The notes beneath the pieces were generated by a model. That model was not told the DNA's origin. It saw nothing but the letters and a program-made list of their open reading frames with translations, and made no database searches. A DNA stretch of 64,000 nt from Halocafeteria seosinensis (lineage: Eukaryota; Sar; Bigyra; Bicosoecida), in NCBI GenBank assembly GCA_001687465.1, contig LVLI01000242.1:25602-89601 (forward strand). Direction: 5' to 3'. Each line of letters begins with the position of its first letter. Position 1 is the stretch's first letter. Shown here piece after piece: positions 40,513 to 52,425 of this stretch. A program made the translations under genes and the position numbers.

Positions 40513-41824
40513 CTAAATTTCGAAAAGAACAAGGGACAGAGCCATAACTGCCATTCCAAACATAACAAAGGCAGTAGAATATTTCTTGTGGGTATCGTAC
40601 TCCCTTGATGTAGGGATTAACTCTCCAAAACTGATTTGAATCATCATACCAGCCACGACACCGAAGATAATTCCGAATGCAATATCGGTCATGTTCTGAC
40701 GAAGGATCAGCCAGCCAATAAGCGCCCCAACCGGTTCCGTTATACCGGAGAAAAATGCCCACCAGAACGCTTTGCATTTACTGCCGGTGGCGTAGTATAT
40801 GGGCACGGCAACACATATTCCTTCAGGTACATTGTGAATCCCTATAGAAACTGCACGAGGGGTAAGCAAACCAATGCCTTTTACTTGACTGCACTGCGCC
40901 AATCCCCTGTGTTTCTCCCCGTCTTACCTGCTAATGCGCCCCCAACTTTGGGGTCATCGAGAGTGGCGACAAACGTGGCGAGGCCTTCGGGAAAATTGTG
41001 AAGCGCAATAGCCAAAGCTGTACCCGGTTTTGCCGAAGAAAATCACCCGTCGATAACGGAGTTAGACAAGGACCTAGCTGTATCTACTTACCTGTAAGCA
41101 GGCCCACTTTACCAAGAGCCTTCGCTTCATCTTTGTGTAGTAGAGCACTACCAGGAGTTTTCTGGTTCTTCTCTTCTGATTCTGACGAGATCCTGTCGTC
41201 CTCGTCTTCCTCAATGCAAACGCCCACTTCTTTGCTTTGTGCTGTGTCAATGTCACCATTATCCGCCCGATTCGTCGGTTTCTGCTCACATGGTTCCCTT
41301 TTGTATTCCGGTTTCCGAAGCACTTTAGGGGTCGGATTTTCCACATCTTCAGATTCGTAATCTCGCGAAGTTTCTCCGCCACTTGTGGTCTTTTCTTGTT
41401 CGACATTTTGAGCATCCTGCACTTCTTCGACTCGAGGATGTTGAAGTGCCGATTCCAAAGTCAGCGTTTCCGGGATATTGACGGAGGAGTTCCCCTCTTT
41501 CTGCTGCAGCCAGTGGGCAGCCATCCCCAAGAGATACACGGTAAGGATGCCCACAAACAATGATAAGGTCCCATATCCCGATACGGCCGCTGGAGGGAGC
41601 CCTGCATCCTCAAAACTTGTGAAGCTTTTGCCTAGAATCTCCACAAACGAGACGTATATCATTACCCCCGCGCTGAATGCCAATGAAATAGATAGCACTT
41701 TGTCCGAAGCCCAATATACCAGGGAGGGAATGAACACGACCATACCGCCTAAGGCAGCGCACATCCCAGCGGCCACCACCAACACGAACCCTATCTCCAC
41801 ATTCTCCTCATTCTCAGGACTCAT
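40513..41824 (-). CDS. ZIP-family divalent metal transporter (ZupT/GufA-like)
   Basis: Three exons: start 41824 to about 41090, a short exon near 41020-40930, and 40862-40513, all joined through phase-1 introns. Eight membrane helices are expected. The metal-binding helices read [19 protein letters not shown] and [24 protein letters not shown], the paired HNxPEG motifs of the ZupT/GufA branch of ZIP. The segment [19 protein letters not shown] and the [18 protein letters not shown] helix also fit. Between helices 3 and 4 lies a cytosolic loop of about 130 residues that is acidic ([15 protein letters not shown]) rather than His-rich, an unusual form. Zn, Fe or Mn import into the cytosol is inferred. 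It converges with the SMPD4-like gene 170 bases away. Confidence 0.9.
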
Positions 41825-42143
41825 TGCCCCAAACCTAGGCTGCTACAAACTACACATTCCCTAGTGGGTAAAGCAAGCAAGTTTACGCCGCTTGCAGAGA
41901 TTAAAAGAGATGTGCTGCACGACAATCCCAAATATTCCGGATAAACTGATGATTTCAACTTGTATCAAAAGCAACACGAGACACAATGTTCAGCACATGC
42001 ATCATGTTTCCTTTCCCAACTTCATCGTTTTCATACATCATGTATGCAGTGTTTATTGGTTGGTTGAGACGCGGATAGCGCTCAATTTAAGAGTGCTGGC
42101 CTCCAGGTAAGTACAACTAGTTGTTACCAACAGGTGAGACCAT
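41825..42143. other. Intergenic, nothing recognised
   Basis: About 320 bases between two minus-strand genes, presumably the promoter of the ZIP gene and the 3' UTR of the EXPERA gene. Confidence 0.4.
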
Positions 42144-42925
42144 TCAGGGCAGTTTCTGCAACTGCTGAAATATTTGCTTGAACATCTTTGGTTCGAGGTA
42201 CATGTTTGGATATTCAGGCATGTATGTGAAAAACCATTTCGCCGAATAGCTAATAAAGACTGCCAAGGTAGCGGTGCCAACAAATCCAATGAAGCCTGCT
42301 CGAAACGCACCAAGTGGAGTGCTGAATGGCTTATCGTTCCAGTTTCTCATCACCACAAGGACAGGGAAGATCATGTATGGGACATAAACACCCAAAAACA
42401 TAGCGATGTCAGTATCTTCGCGGTGGCCGTAGAAGGTCGAGAAGATACAGAGAACCAACGAGTAGAAGGTAAAGCTACTGACAATAATGCTCCAATTCCG
42501 GAGGCAGTTCATCCCAACCAGATATCCGACAATAGCAATGAGGGAAAAGGGTGCCAACACGAGTAAGTTGACCCACTCCATGGCTTGCCACCACAACGGG
42601 TTCTCCAGCAACAGAGGATCCAAAGTCTCAGCCCACTGCAGCACACGTGTGAATGAGAAAGCTAGAATGCACGCATGCTCACATACTTCCTTACCTTGAA
42701 ATATATCTCCGTAAGAACTTTCGGAGGGTACGGTAAATCCATCTCTTTGAGCGCAGTCAAGGGTACCCCGAAATACGACGCGATGAAGTTGTGGAGGTCC
42801 GTAAACGTCACCGTGAACAAGAAAGTAATCCACCACACCACAAACAGGAGGTCCACACTGCGCTCGAAGATGCTAAGGGAGCCTCCTCCGGCGCCACTTC
42901 CACTCTTATTGCCCTTCTTACTCAT
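42144..42925 (-). CDS. EXPERA-domain membrane protein (TMEM97/EBP-like)
   Basis: Two exons (42695-42925 and 42144-42635, 59-base intron, phase 0) encode 240 residues. Four core helices are visible: RSVDLLFVVWWITFLFTVTF, WWQAMEWVNLLVLAPFSLIA, IIVSSFTFYSLVLCIFSTFYG and AMFLGVYVPYMIFPVLVVM. The first is followed by an acidic DL pair and the second helix begins with PLWWQAMEW, as in EXPERA proteins (sterol isomerase EBP, TMEM97, TM6SF). A fifth helix (GFIGFVGTATLAVFI) follows. Members act in sterol metabolism or sensing at the ER. Whether this is an enzyme or a TMEM97-type regulator is not clear. The Gly/Ser-rich N-terminus is short and cytosolic. Confidence 0.72.
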
Positions 42926-43397
42926 GATAATGCTCCAAAATGTCCCAATGACTCAACAGGTTCCTTCTCAATCAAGTCTTCTTTTCGCTAGCAAAGAGGA
43001 TCTCTACCGGCAACAGAGTCAGATAAAAGGCGTTGTTCGGTCAACCAACCAACCTTTTTCTTCACTATATGTATCTGTGGGACATGGTAAAGCTCATATT
43101 ACTTCCAAAAGGAAGCGTCCCGTCCGGGCGCTCGGCCCGGTTGCTTCGCGTGGTCATTGAAAGCTGGACAAGAGCAATCGGCATCCCGAAAACGGCGATT
43201 GGCAGAGTTATCCTTTCCACAAGAGAGGTTGTAGTAGGTGGATTGTGGAATAGCAAAGACTGTGGAAATTGCTTTATGGTGAGCGCGTCGAGCCATTCTT
43301 TTTGTAGTTTTTCTATACCCTCTGGCAAAGAGAGCCCGGATTCCCTCCTTGTGGTATTGGTGGCTCTACGGACCATTTTCCTTGCTTATATACATGG
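42926..43397. other. Divergent promoter region
   Basis: About 470 bases between the divergent starts of the EXPERA and SPCA genes. No supported gene lies in it. Confidence 0.35.
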
Positions 43398-46300
43398 ATG
43401 CAACAAAATACCCCCATTTCGGAGCGTACAGGGACCCGGAAGATCATGGAGAGTGCAAATAACCACCGACATATGTCCCAAAAAGAGCCCGCGGCCTCCT
43501 CAAGGGCTGACCAGGAAGGAGATATTGAGGCTATTCCAGGCATACAAGCTCCTTCTGGTCCCACAGAGGAAGCTGGAGTGGCTGCAGCAGCAGCTGTAAC
43601 CAGCCCTGAAGAATGCCTGCAAGAACAGAATGTGGCGCAGAACATGGGACTCAGTTTCCGGGAGGTGGAACGTAGACGACAGGAGGCGGGACGAAATGAA
43701 TTCGAAGAAGATGAAGTCGAACCAATGAGCCAGAAGTTTCTAGAGCAATTCAAAGACCCAATGGTACGTTTCTGATTAATGCAGACTGTTAGAGGAGTTT
43801 TCTTCTGGTTTTGATTTATCATGTGTCTTCATGCAGATCTCCCTCTTGCTAGTCTCGGCTGGTATTTCAGTGCTAATGGGGCAATGGGACGATGCTTTCA
43901 GTATAACGCTGGTACGTGGCAATCCCAGATAGCATACGTCGTTTCTGAAATCAAAATGAAGAGATATGTTGGAATAACTGCAGGCCATCGTGTTAGTTAG
44001 TACCGTCGCGGTCGTTCAGGAATACAAGAGTGACCAGACGCTTGCTGCTTTGGGCCAGTTGGCTCCGCCAAAGTGCATTGTTCGACGAGAGGGTCGAGTG
44101 GAACAAGTCGTTGCTGGAGACTTGGTCCCTGGAGATATCGTTCTACTGAGAGTGGGAGACCGGGTACCCGCTGATCTCAGGCTTCTTGACTGCTTCCACT
44201 TGACAGTGGATGAGTCATCTCTCACCGGCGAACCAGAACCTGCCGAAAAACATAGCCGAACACTGCCAAAGCAGAACGGCGGTCACTCTCTCGCTGATCG
44301 GTCGAATATTGCGTACATGGGTACATTGGTATGTAACAACGGAGATGTATGTTTGTGTTTTGCTTCCTCACACGGCGCTTCTGCCCTTACAGATCCGAAC
44401 CGGTAGAGGGGAAGGTATAGCTATGGGAACGGCACATTGTACCGAGCTGGGGCGTATGTATGATATTGTGAGCAAAGAAAAAAATCGGAAGAGCCCACTT
44501 CAGATTAGAATGGATGCTTTGGGCAAGCAGTTGTCGACAGTCAGTATTGTACTCATTGTCCTCATCGTGCTTATCGGCGCTTTCCAGAAACGGGATTTGC
44601 TAAAGATGTTCACGATTGGGGTGTCTCTCGCCGTTGCTGCCATTCCTGAAGGATTGCCAATTGTTGTCACAGTAACACTTGCCTTGGGTGTACAGAGAAT
44701 GGCTGCGCGGAAGGCGGTCGTTAAAAAACTTACTGCGGTGGAAACACTAGGTTGCGCCAATGTCGTCTGTGCTGATAAGACAGGGACGCTCACAAAAAAT
44801 GAGATGACCGCTGTGGAAGTTTACACTGTAGGGTCGACCTCCACCAAGAGAAAACAAAAACCTGAAGCACGCGGGAATACGATCACACTTACCGGTCTTG
44901 GTTACAATGTTGATGGAGGGACAGCCCAAATGGACGACCTGATTATAGATACAAGTACGCACCCAAGTGCATGTATACCATTTGAAATTGGTGCTGTCTG
45001 TAATGATGCTCAACTCGCCGGGGGTGGTGCTGATGAATTCTATGAAACGGAAGACTCTGTTGATTACAACCCTAGTAAACGATCTGACACTCAATGTGCT
45101 TTAGTATCAGGCCAACCCACTGAAGCTGCATTACTTGTTGCAGCGAGGAAAGTCGGACTTCCTCAGATACGTAATCAGTATCAGAGAACTCTTGAAATCC
45201 CCTTTTCGCATGAAAGGAAGTGGATGGCTGTGCGAGTGCGACCAAGATCTGCCGCTGTCCATTCCCATTCGCAAGATTTAGAACCCTATCCTATCTCCCC
45301 TGTCCTGTCATTGAACCTCTATGGGGCACTTGTCCCACACGAGTCTGACAGTCACTCGAAATCGCTGCTACGTTCTACAGTAGACTACCTCAGCAATGTT
45401 GGCCACTCGGACGAAGAACGTGAAAACGGCATTGCGGTTGCAGAAGGCAGCGCACAAACAGGCTGGGGTGCTGTTGAAGGAGAGATATATTTCCTGAAAG
45501 GATCTCTGGAAGGTTTATTGCCGCTTTGCACCAGCTTCGTCAATCAAGAATGCTCAAACCCCTCAGCATCTGGCTCTAACTTTGTTGTTCAAATGAGCCC
45601 AGAGCACCGTCAAAAGATATTAAGTAACGGAAAGCGAATGGCTCGTGAAGGGCTCCGTGTCCTTGCTTTAGCCGTAGGCCGGAAAATCCCCTCAGTTCCA
45701 ACGGAGGACGGAGGCTCTGCAGCCGACGAACGTTCAGCGACGGAGCCTATTGTCCAAGACAACGATGGTTTGGTTTTTGCAGGTCTAATCGGTTTACATG
45801 ATCCCCCGAGAGAAGGAGTGAAGAAGTCAATCGCGGTGCTGCAGCAGAGTGGGGTTCGTATAGCAATGATTACTGGAGATAGCCAGGAGACGGCTGTTGC
45901 CGTCGCAACACACCTGGGGTTAACGAGCGACGGCCGTAACCATCCGGACTGGATAGAAGAGGAATCCAGCGTGAAGACTGGAGGGAAAGCCCGAGATCGT
46001 GCTGATTCCAGCATGCACCAGTGGCTCTCTGAGGCCGAGGTAGATGTAGAATCTATAGGAAAGCGGGGGGCTACAATTAGTGGACGAGAAATTGACACTC
46101 TGACGGAGCAGCAGCTCGCTGATAGGTTGCACCAGGTTTGCGTGTTTTATCGCACCACCCCCGGTCACAAAATGAAGATCGTGAAAGCTTACCAGTCGCG
46201 ACAAGACGTGGTAGCTATGACAGGAGACGGTGTAAATGATGCTGCTGCGCTTAAGGCGGCTGATATTGGTGTTTCCATGGGTGAAGCTGGGACCGAAGTT

Positions 46301-47391
46301 GCGAAGCAGGCCTCAGATGTCGTGCTCCTGGATGACAATTTTGCTACCATTCTGACTGCTGTTGAGGAAGGAAAAGGGATCTTCTACAACATCCGCAACT
46401 TTGTGCGCTTCCAGCTATCAACCTCAGTTGCTGCATTGGCGTTAGTGGCCTTTGCGACTGCCTTCGGCTACCCCAATCCGCTGAACGCTATGCAGATATT
46501 GTGGATCAATATCATCATGGATGGTCCTCCAGCCCAGTCCTTGGGCGTAGAGCCGGTGAGCCGAGATGTAATGCAACTCCCGCCCCGTAAACGTGATGAA
46601 AGTATCATCAGCCTTCACCTTCTCTGCCGGGTCATTGTATCAGGTTTAATTGTTGTGTTTGGGACGTTGTATGTATTTTTTAAAGAAATTGGTGACTCTG
46701 AAGTGGTATCAGCTAGGACGACAACCTTAACTTTCACGGCGTTCGTGCTCTACGACATGTTCAATGCCTTGTCTTGTAGAAGCGTCGATAAGAGCGTTTT
46801 CGAACTAGGTGAGTATCTTGAATCGAGACATTTTTTCTTCTTGTGTTTATCATTAATCATGCACTGTTCAATTCGTTTTGCGTTTCTGTCACAGGAATGT
46901 TTTCAAATCGCTTCTTCATGTGGGCTGTTGGTGGGTCACTTGCTGGACAGATAGCTGTCGTGTATTTCCCACCGCTTCAGGCTATATTCCAAACAGAGGC
47001 GCTTTCGTTGAACGACTGGGTGTATCTGATCTCTGTGTCCTCCTCTATTTTAGTGTATGAAGAACTGTTTAAGTTAATAGCGGCGAAGTACATTGAACAA
47101 CCGGATGTAGAAGGGGCTGACGGTTGCTCCGTTGGAGACCGACCTACAGCCCGAGCTTATGAGACGTCCGTTTCTGTCAACATTGGTGTCCTCAGTAGAT
47201 TTGTGTCATCTTTGAAAAGAATGCTTCCTCGGTTCGCTCCTTCTAAAGATGAAGCGAAAGGAAAACCTCGCGAAAGGGTACCAAGTGGCGGTGGTGATGA
47301 TGGACACGCGGTTACGCTGTCGAGCTCGCAAAGGATGAGGTCATTTTACCAACCATTAGCACGCAAGACAGATGAGGAAGACAACGTTTGA
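43398..47391 (+). CDS. PMR1: Secretory-pathway Ca2+/Mn2+ P-type ATPase (SPCA/PMR1)
   Basis: Five exons (43398-43763, 43837-43911, 43984-44328, 44393-46808, 46895-47391) join in frame to 1232 residues. Motifs: LTVDESSLTGEPEP (actuator), IPEGLPIVVTVTLALGV (helix 4), CADKTGTLT with the phosphorylated Asp near residue 390, AMTGDGVNDAAALKAADIG, and helix 6 NIIMDGPPAQSLGVEP, which is typical of SPCA rather than SERCA. The C-terminal block FNALSCRSVDKSVFELG then IAVVYFPPLQAIFQTEALS also matches SPCA. It pumps Ca and Mn into the Golgi. It is about 280 residues longer than usual. Extra low-complexity inserts sit in the nucleotide domain (around 45250-45480) and before the P-domain end (around 45940-46090), and the tail is Ser/Gly-rich. 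A downstream ATG at 43446 is an alternative start. Confidence 0.93.
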
Positions 47392-47457
47392 TAGCAAAGT
47401 CATATACTAACGTTTTAGTCGCTATTAGTGAGAAGGTTATGATCCAATCCCAATTTC

Positions 47458-49386
47458 TTAGCTATGCTGAATCATCGATTCTCTGCCAGGACCGACACCG
47501 ATCCAGGAAACCCTACAACCAACTATTTCCTCAATGCGCTGAATATAGTTTCTGGCATTTTCTGGAAGCTCATCGTATGACGTACATGCTTTTGTAGGTT
47601 GTCTCCAACCCGGCAGGGCTGCAGATACACGAGCATTTCAGATCGATGGATTTAAGGTCCGTAAAACAGATACTTTCCTTACTTTCATAGATTACTTCGA
47701 CCTTGGCTAAGTCCTCAATCGTCGATGGCATAGCTCCTGGGCCGAGTGTGACTCCATCAATGGTATACGCAACGCCTGAGCAGAACCAACGCTTTGTTTG
47801 TTGGGGAGGGGAAAAACCACAGGGAGTTTACACATTTACCTATTCTAACGTAATCGAGATAATCCAGTACATCCAATTTTGTTAGATTAATCCCGCTGTA
47901 TCCATTTATCAGATGCCCGTATTTTAGTACGACAGCATCCAACCACCCGCACCGGCGTTTCCTCCCGGTCGTCACACCATATTCTTTGCCCTCATTTTGC
48001 ATATATAAGCCGATTTCGGTCTCGTCAGCATTATCTGGACGGTCTCCATGTCCACGAGAATCCGTTAGTTCCGTAGGAAACGGTCCGCCTCCAACTCGAG
48101 TAGTATACGCTTTCGCAACTCCGACAACAGAATCAATTTTCCCGGGAGACCTGGCATAGTTACAGGGAAGGAAGAATATGCAGGGGGAAAATCAGCATGG
48201 AAATAAAAATGTCTGCAAAGCAACTTACAAACCTAGGCCAGTACAAACACCACCCACGGTAGTATTGCTGCTTGTAACGAAAGGGAAGGTACCAAAGTCA
48301 ATATCAAGCATGGCAGCATTCGCTCCTTCCGCTATTATTCTCTTTCCTTTCCTGTTGCAAACAGACAAACAGGAGACAGGACTAATGAGAGGAGAGAGGG
48401 TAATCGCGTCTCTTCTGGAGATACATACTGGAAACTATCGTTCACCAAGGCTACACCATCAACTATCATATCCTGAGCTCGAGAAGCAAACGCATCGTAT
48501 TTATCTAGCACATCCTGTTCTTTGATATCCAACTGATAAAACTGCCTGTGGGACTCTATTAAAGATCGAAGAAGCGTTAAAAATTCGGTGCGATGGCGCA
48601 TATGTCCCACTCTGAGCCCATTTCGTAGCATCTGAGGAAAATATTTAGGGTGTGGAGACTTTTCGTCGCTGTCTGAGACCGTTTTCCGCTACGTACTTTG
48701 GTCGAGTAAGCAGGCCCTATTCCCTTCTTTGTAGTTCCAATAGACTTGTTTCCCGACGAGGAACGCTGACCTTCCATCACAGCATCCAGTTCCTGCATCG
48801 GAAACACAAATATTGCAGCAGGGTGCCGGCATGTACGGTCATGAGTTCCATTGCTACTGCGGTACCTTGTGGAAATCAAATAGCAACGGAGCCCTATCGC
48901 TGAGAAATAGTCTTCCCTTCCAGTCGACGCCGCCCTTGTCCAAATCGCCCAGTTCATCAAACAGGGCCTCCATATCCACCACGACCCCATTTCCCAGGAG
49001 ATTCTTTGTATGGGGGTAGATGAGTCCACACGGCAGTAGGTGGAACGCGAACTTCTGGCCATTGGCAATGACCGTGTGACCCGCATTCGCTCCACCATTG
49101 AACCGACATATCAAATCGTATCTGCAGAAGCCATGAAATCCCCGGGTCTGTCCGTAATCACGCCTATCCATGGAGGGCCTTACTTCTCAGCCAGGACGTC
49201 TGCTAGTTTCCCCTTGCCTTCATCGCCCCACTGAGCTCCCAGTACAGCACATACACGCCCGTCGAGACCCGTGGTACTCCCTGTAGAGGCGGTGGAGGTC
49301 ATTGAGCGCTTCCTGAACATGCACATGTCAAGGGAGGTGGGCATGGGCAAGAGCGCGCGGGCGCTCCTCGTTCTTCCTACGAGCAT
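47458..49386 (-). CDS. ADSS: Adenylosuccinate synthetase
   Basis: Multi-exon gene read from 49386 to a TAA at 47458. It joins IMP and aspartate using GTP, the step before adenylosuccinate lyase. Blocks in order: [19 protein letters not shown] with the P-loop GDEGKGK, then (after a phase-2 intron) [17 protein letters not shown]. Next come [46 protein letters not shown] then SSNTTVGG, and [18 protein letters not shown], ending [14 protein letters not shown] leader of about 40 residues rich in Arg/Ser/Thr precedes the catalytic core and suggests an organelle transit peptide. All key active-site segments are present. It converges with SPCA, whose stop is only 66 bases away. Confidence 0.93.
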
Positions 49387-50367
49387 CTTCTTGTGTGTAT
49401 TGAAACGAATATTCCGTAAGGTACTTGTAATATATTCATCCTAGTGTATCGATTCATCCAACCAAATACACACTTATACAAGAGGATATACGTGCGGTAG
49501 TTGAGGTGAACTGCAGCCCCGCGTTCATTCAGCAGCAGCAGTCCTCGTACCACCTAATGAGGACAAGCAGATGCATGTATGAATTGAACACCAATTGTGA
49601 GTGAGCATCTACAATTTTAGAGCCATGGAATGCGATATCAATGCTTGACTAAGCAAGTCCTGGCGGAGGGATATGGGTCCCATACTCAGCATTCTGGTTG
49701 CGCGAGCACAAAATAAAACAACGAGCTCTCGTTACAGTCAATCCGATTCGTCGAATGTTGTGTTCATACCATATCGTATACAAACTGCTTCTTTATTCAG
49801 TTCCTCCCTCCTCCACCGCCCCCATCACCCAAGGATGCTTTCGTGGGACGGTTGACACACCGTCGTAGCCGTGGTTTCTTACCGCCCCTCAGAGCACGAG
49901 GGGCGGCCAGCCCTAGATATATACACATGTTGAGACTCTGTAGCATTGTCTGGCCGATACATGCACGACAGTGCTGTGTTGAGAGTAACCAAGACACGTG
50001 CTCTTCGAGCTTGAGAGACTGAAACAATCATACGGGACAAACCAACAAAGGTAAACTGAAGTGGGAAATTCCGGTATTTCCTTTCCTTTCTCTATTTACA
50101 CGCTGTATTCCTTCTCCTCAACCATGTTTCCCCTTGATTTGTATGGGTGATAAACAAGAGCACCGGATAATAATTTTCCGCCGGTGGCTGAAGCGGGGGG
50201 AAAGATGTGTGAGTTCATGTCATGCAGAAAAAGGGCTTGGGAAATGACCATCACTCGGAAATCCATGGCTTTTTGTGGGCATTTATGTGTGCATACGCCA
50301 GAATCCTGAACAGAATCTTTATATATGCTCTCTGTATTGTATCTGTCACTGCTTATTGCAACTACAG
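49387..50367. other. Intergenic, with one strong hairpin
   Basis: About 980 bases between divergent genes. Open frames here lack domain features. The GC-rich hairpin at 49882-49906 is listed separately. An unseen 5' exon of the first Cache gene could lie near 50220-50270, because its first called ATG directly follows a CAG that could be a splice acceptor. Confidence 0.4.
49882..49906. repeat. Nine-base-pair GC-rich inverted repeat
   Basis: CCGCCCCTC (49882-49890) is the exact reverse complement of GAGGGGCGG (49898-49906), with a seven-base loop. It could form a stable stem in DNA or RNA. GC-box-like sequence on both arms also allows a promoter role for either flanking gene. Confidence 0.45.
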
Positions 50368-52425
50368 ATGAAGAAGAATGATGCCAAGACCAGCCGTGAA
50401 GGCCTGTCTGATGATGAAGTTAAGGCTCTCCCGACTCTGGAGTACACTCTATTCAAGACATTTGGGGTCTTTGTGTCAATTTCGATGATTTTGATTTGCG
50501 CCATGTAAGCGTTTTATTGTTTGAACTGAGTGCGAATGGTCCAGCTATTTCAACGCTCGTCGTTGCTCTCCCCTTTGGTACAGTCTGATTACCAGCATCG
50601 TCGTCACGGGAAATGCCACCGAGTCCATTTCAGAAGATGGGTTAAATGATCAAATTGACGTCCACCTGACCTCAAGTGCCGTCGAATTAAGTGCTAAAGT
50701 AGGATTAAGACTAAAGACTATCGAAGACTCAGTTGTCAAGTTTTCTGCTGGAATACACTCTGAAGCCTATCTCGGCAAGGACGTGCTTGAAGTCCCTGAA
50801 CCTGACTTCCGCAATACCGATTCGGAGCTAGCAGATGAAGTGGGTCCAATTGATCGGTTTGGAGATGTAGACGAGGAAGGTACGCTGGAAAACTCTGTGT
50901 GGTTTTTTAATGGTAACCAAGGCACGCCAGACACCGATAACGTAAGTATGAGAGTGGACTTTCTGTGTCATACTGGTAGCAGCACCCGTTGCATACTTCT
51001 AGCTTCAGATTCGCAATTCTAGTTCCAAGATGCACTATTTTTACCGGAGCTTATGGCGAAATCACGAGTCAGTCATTGCCATGTATACGGGTGAGTTTTC
51101 TTTCGCTGGTTTGTTTTACAGAGCTGCACTTACATTCAGCATTATTCGTGTATGTACAGGATACCAGGAGAACCAGCTGTACCGTTACTATCCAGGTAAG
51201 CATCGTTTCGTATGCTTGCAAAGTGGACCGTTGGATCACTCTTATCTCCCGTGAATGATTTCCTCAGGAAGAGTGCAGTTCGATAATGGCTTTAACCCAC
51301 TCGTAAGAGATTGGTATATAGCAGCTAGGGACGCTGAAGGTGATGACGTCGGACACGACGGACCATATGTGGATGCATTTGGACACGGTATGAAGCTGAA
51401 GAAACCACCGCTTTGAGGTTTTCTGAAACTCGGACCCTGTTCCCTATGTTGTCTCTGCAGGATGGATGATAACTATTTCGAAGGCTTTTTGTGCCAACAG
51501 CGCTCGTACCTCTGCTGTAGAGTGTGAGACAAACGACAACAACCTTGTCGGCGTTGCGGCTGCTGACATAACCATCGGTGCACTCCAAAAAGAGATACTA
51601 AAAGTTCAGTTTTTTGATGAAAATACAGCTACAATGGTGCGTTATTCCGACGGAGCAGTAGTGGCTAGTCAGCATTGGGACTCTGAGGCCACGGAAACTG
51701 ACCAAAACGCTGAACCACCTTTTATCTATGATTTAGAAGGCAGTGGGATCGACCAAAGCCAATGGCAAGAAATTAGGGACGCTTCCGAAGGTGCAAAAGT
51801 TATCAGGTATACCAAGACTGATGGAACAAAGTGGGTCCTTGCCCGTTCTTTCGTGCCTCTACACGAAAGCGATCGTCCTGGAGAATCGGACTCTAGCACG
51901 GGGAATAGCAAACCTCCCCGATATGTCATTTTTGTAGAAGCTGAAGAGGATACTGTGAAAGCCCCGCTAGAAGACATGAAAGATGAAATCGATAGCTCCA
52001 AGAGAAATTTAATCATCATTGCCGTCTTCTTGAGCTTAGCCGTTTGGGTACTTGTGCTCGGTTTAATTAAGTTTACCGCTTTTAAAATTACTGGCCCCCT
52101 GAGGAAAATGATGGAAGTGGCCACTGTAATTACGAGCGAGGCTGCAAACGATACAGGAATGGAGGGAGAATTGTCAACAGACATCCCGGAACCAAATGAC
52201 GAAATTGGAGAGGTACGAGTCAATAACTGAGCTCAGTGTCATGCGTTGTTTTTATATGTCGGTGTTTTGGAAGTGCAGTTTGTCCGAGAATTCCAGACGA
52301 TGGTTCATGGTCTTAATAAGGGCGGTGTCAAAGGTACCAAAGTGCACGATTACGTTCAGAATCCATTCTATCGCGAACAGGGATCTACTCAGCCCTTACC
52401 ATGGTCTAGTGCTCTGTCCAAATAG
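50368..52425 (+). CDS. Two-pass Cache-HAMP receptor without output domain (copy 1)
   Basis: Seven exons (50368-50504, 50584-50941, 51009-51090, 51160-51195, 51268-51387, 51461-52212, 52279-52425) join in frame to 543 residues. Helix 1 (LFKTFGVFVSISMILICAI) leads to an extracytoplasmic Cache domain with HYFYRSLWRNHESVIAMYTG, NPLVRDWYIAARDAEG and GPYVDAFGHGWMITISKA, the classic Cache blocks. Helix 2 (LIIIAVFLSLAVWVLVLGLIKF) is followed by a HAMP-like segment (KITGPLRKMMEVATVI and PNDEIGEFVREF). The chain ends about 40 residues later with no kinase, cyclase or methyl-accepting domain. Cache domains bind small ligands such as amino acids. Signalling must pass to a partner, inferred. Six of seven exon joins are supported by the paralogue downstream. 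Confidence 0.82.

Noticed and set aside
45610-46098. Minus-strand frame in the SPCA gene
   Set aside because: Antisense shadow of the P-domain region.
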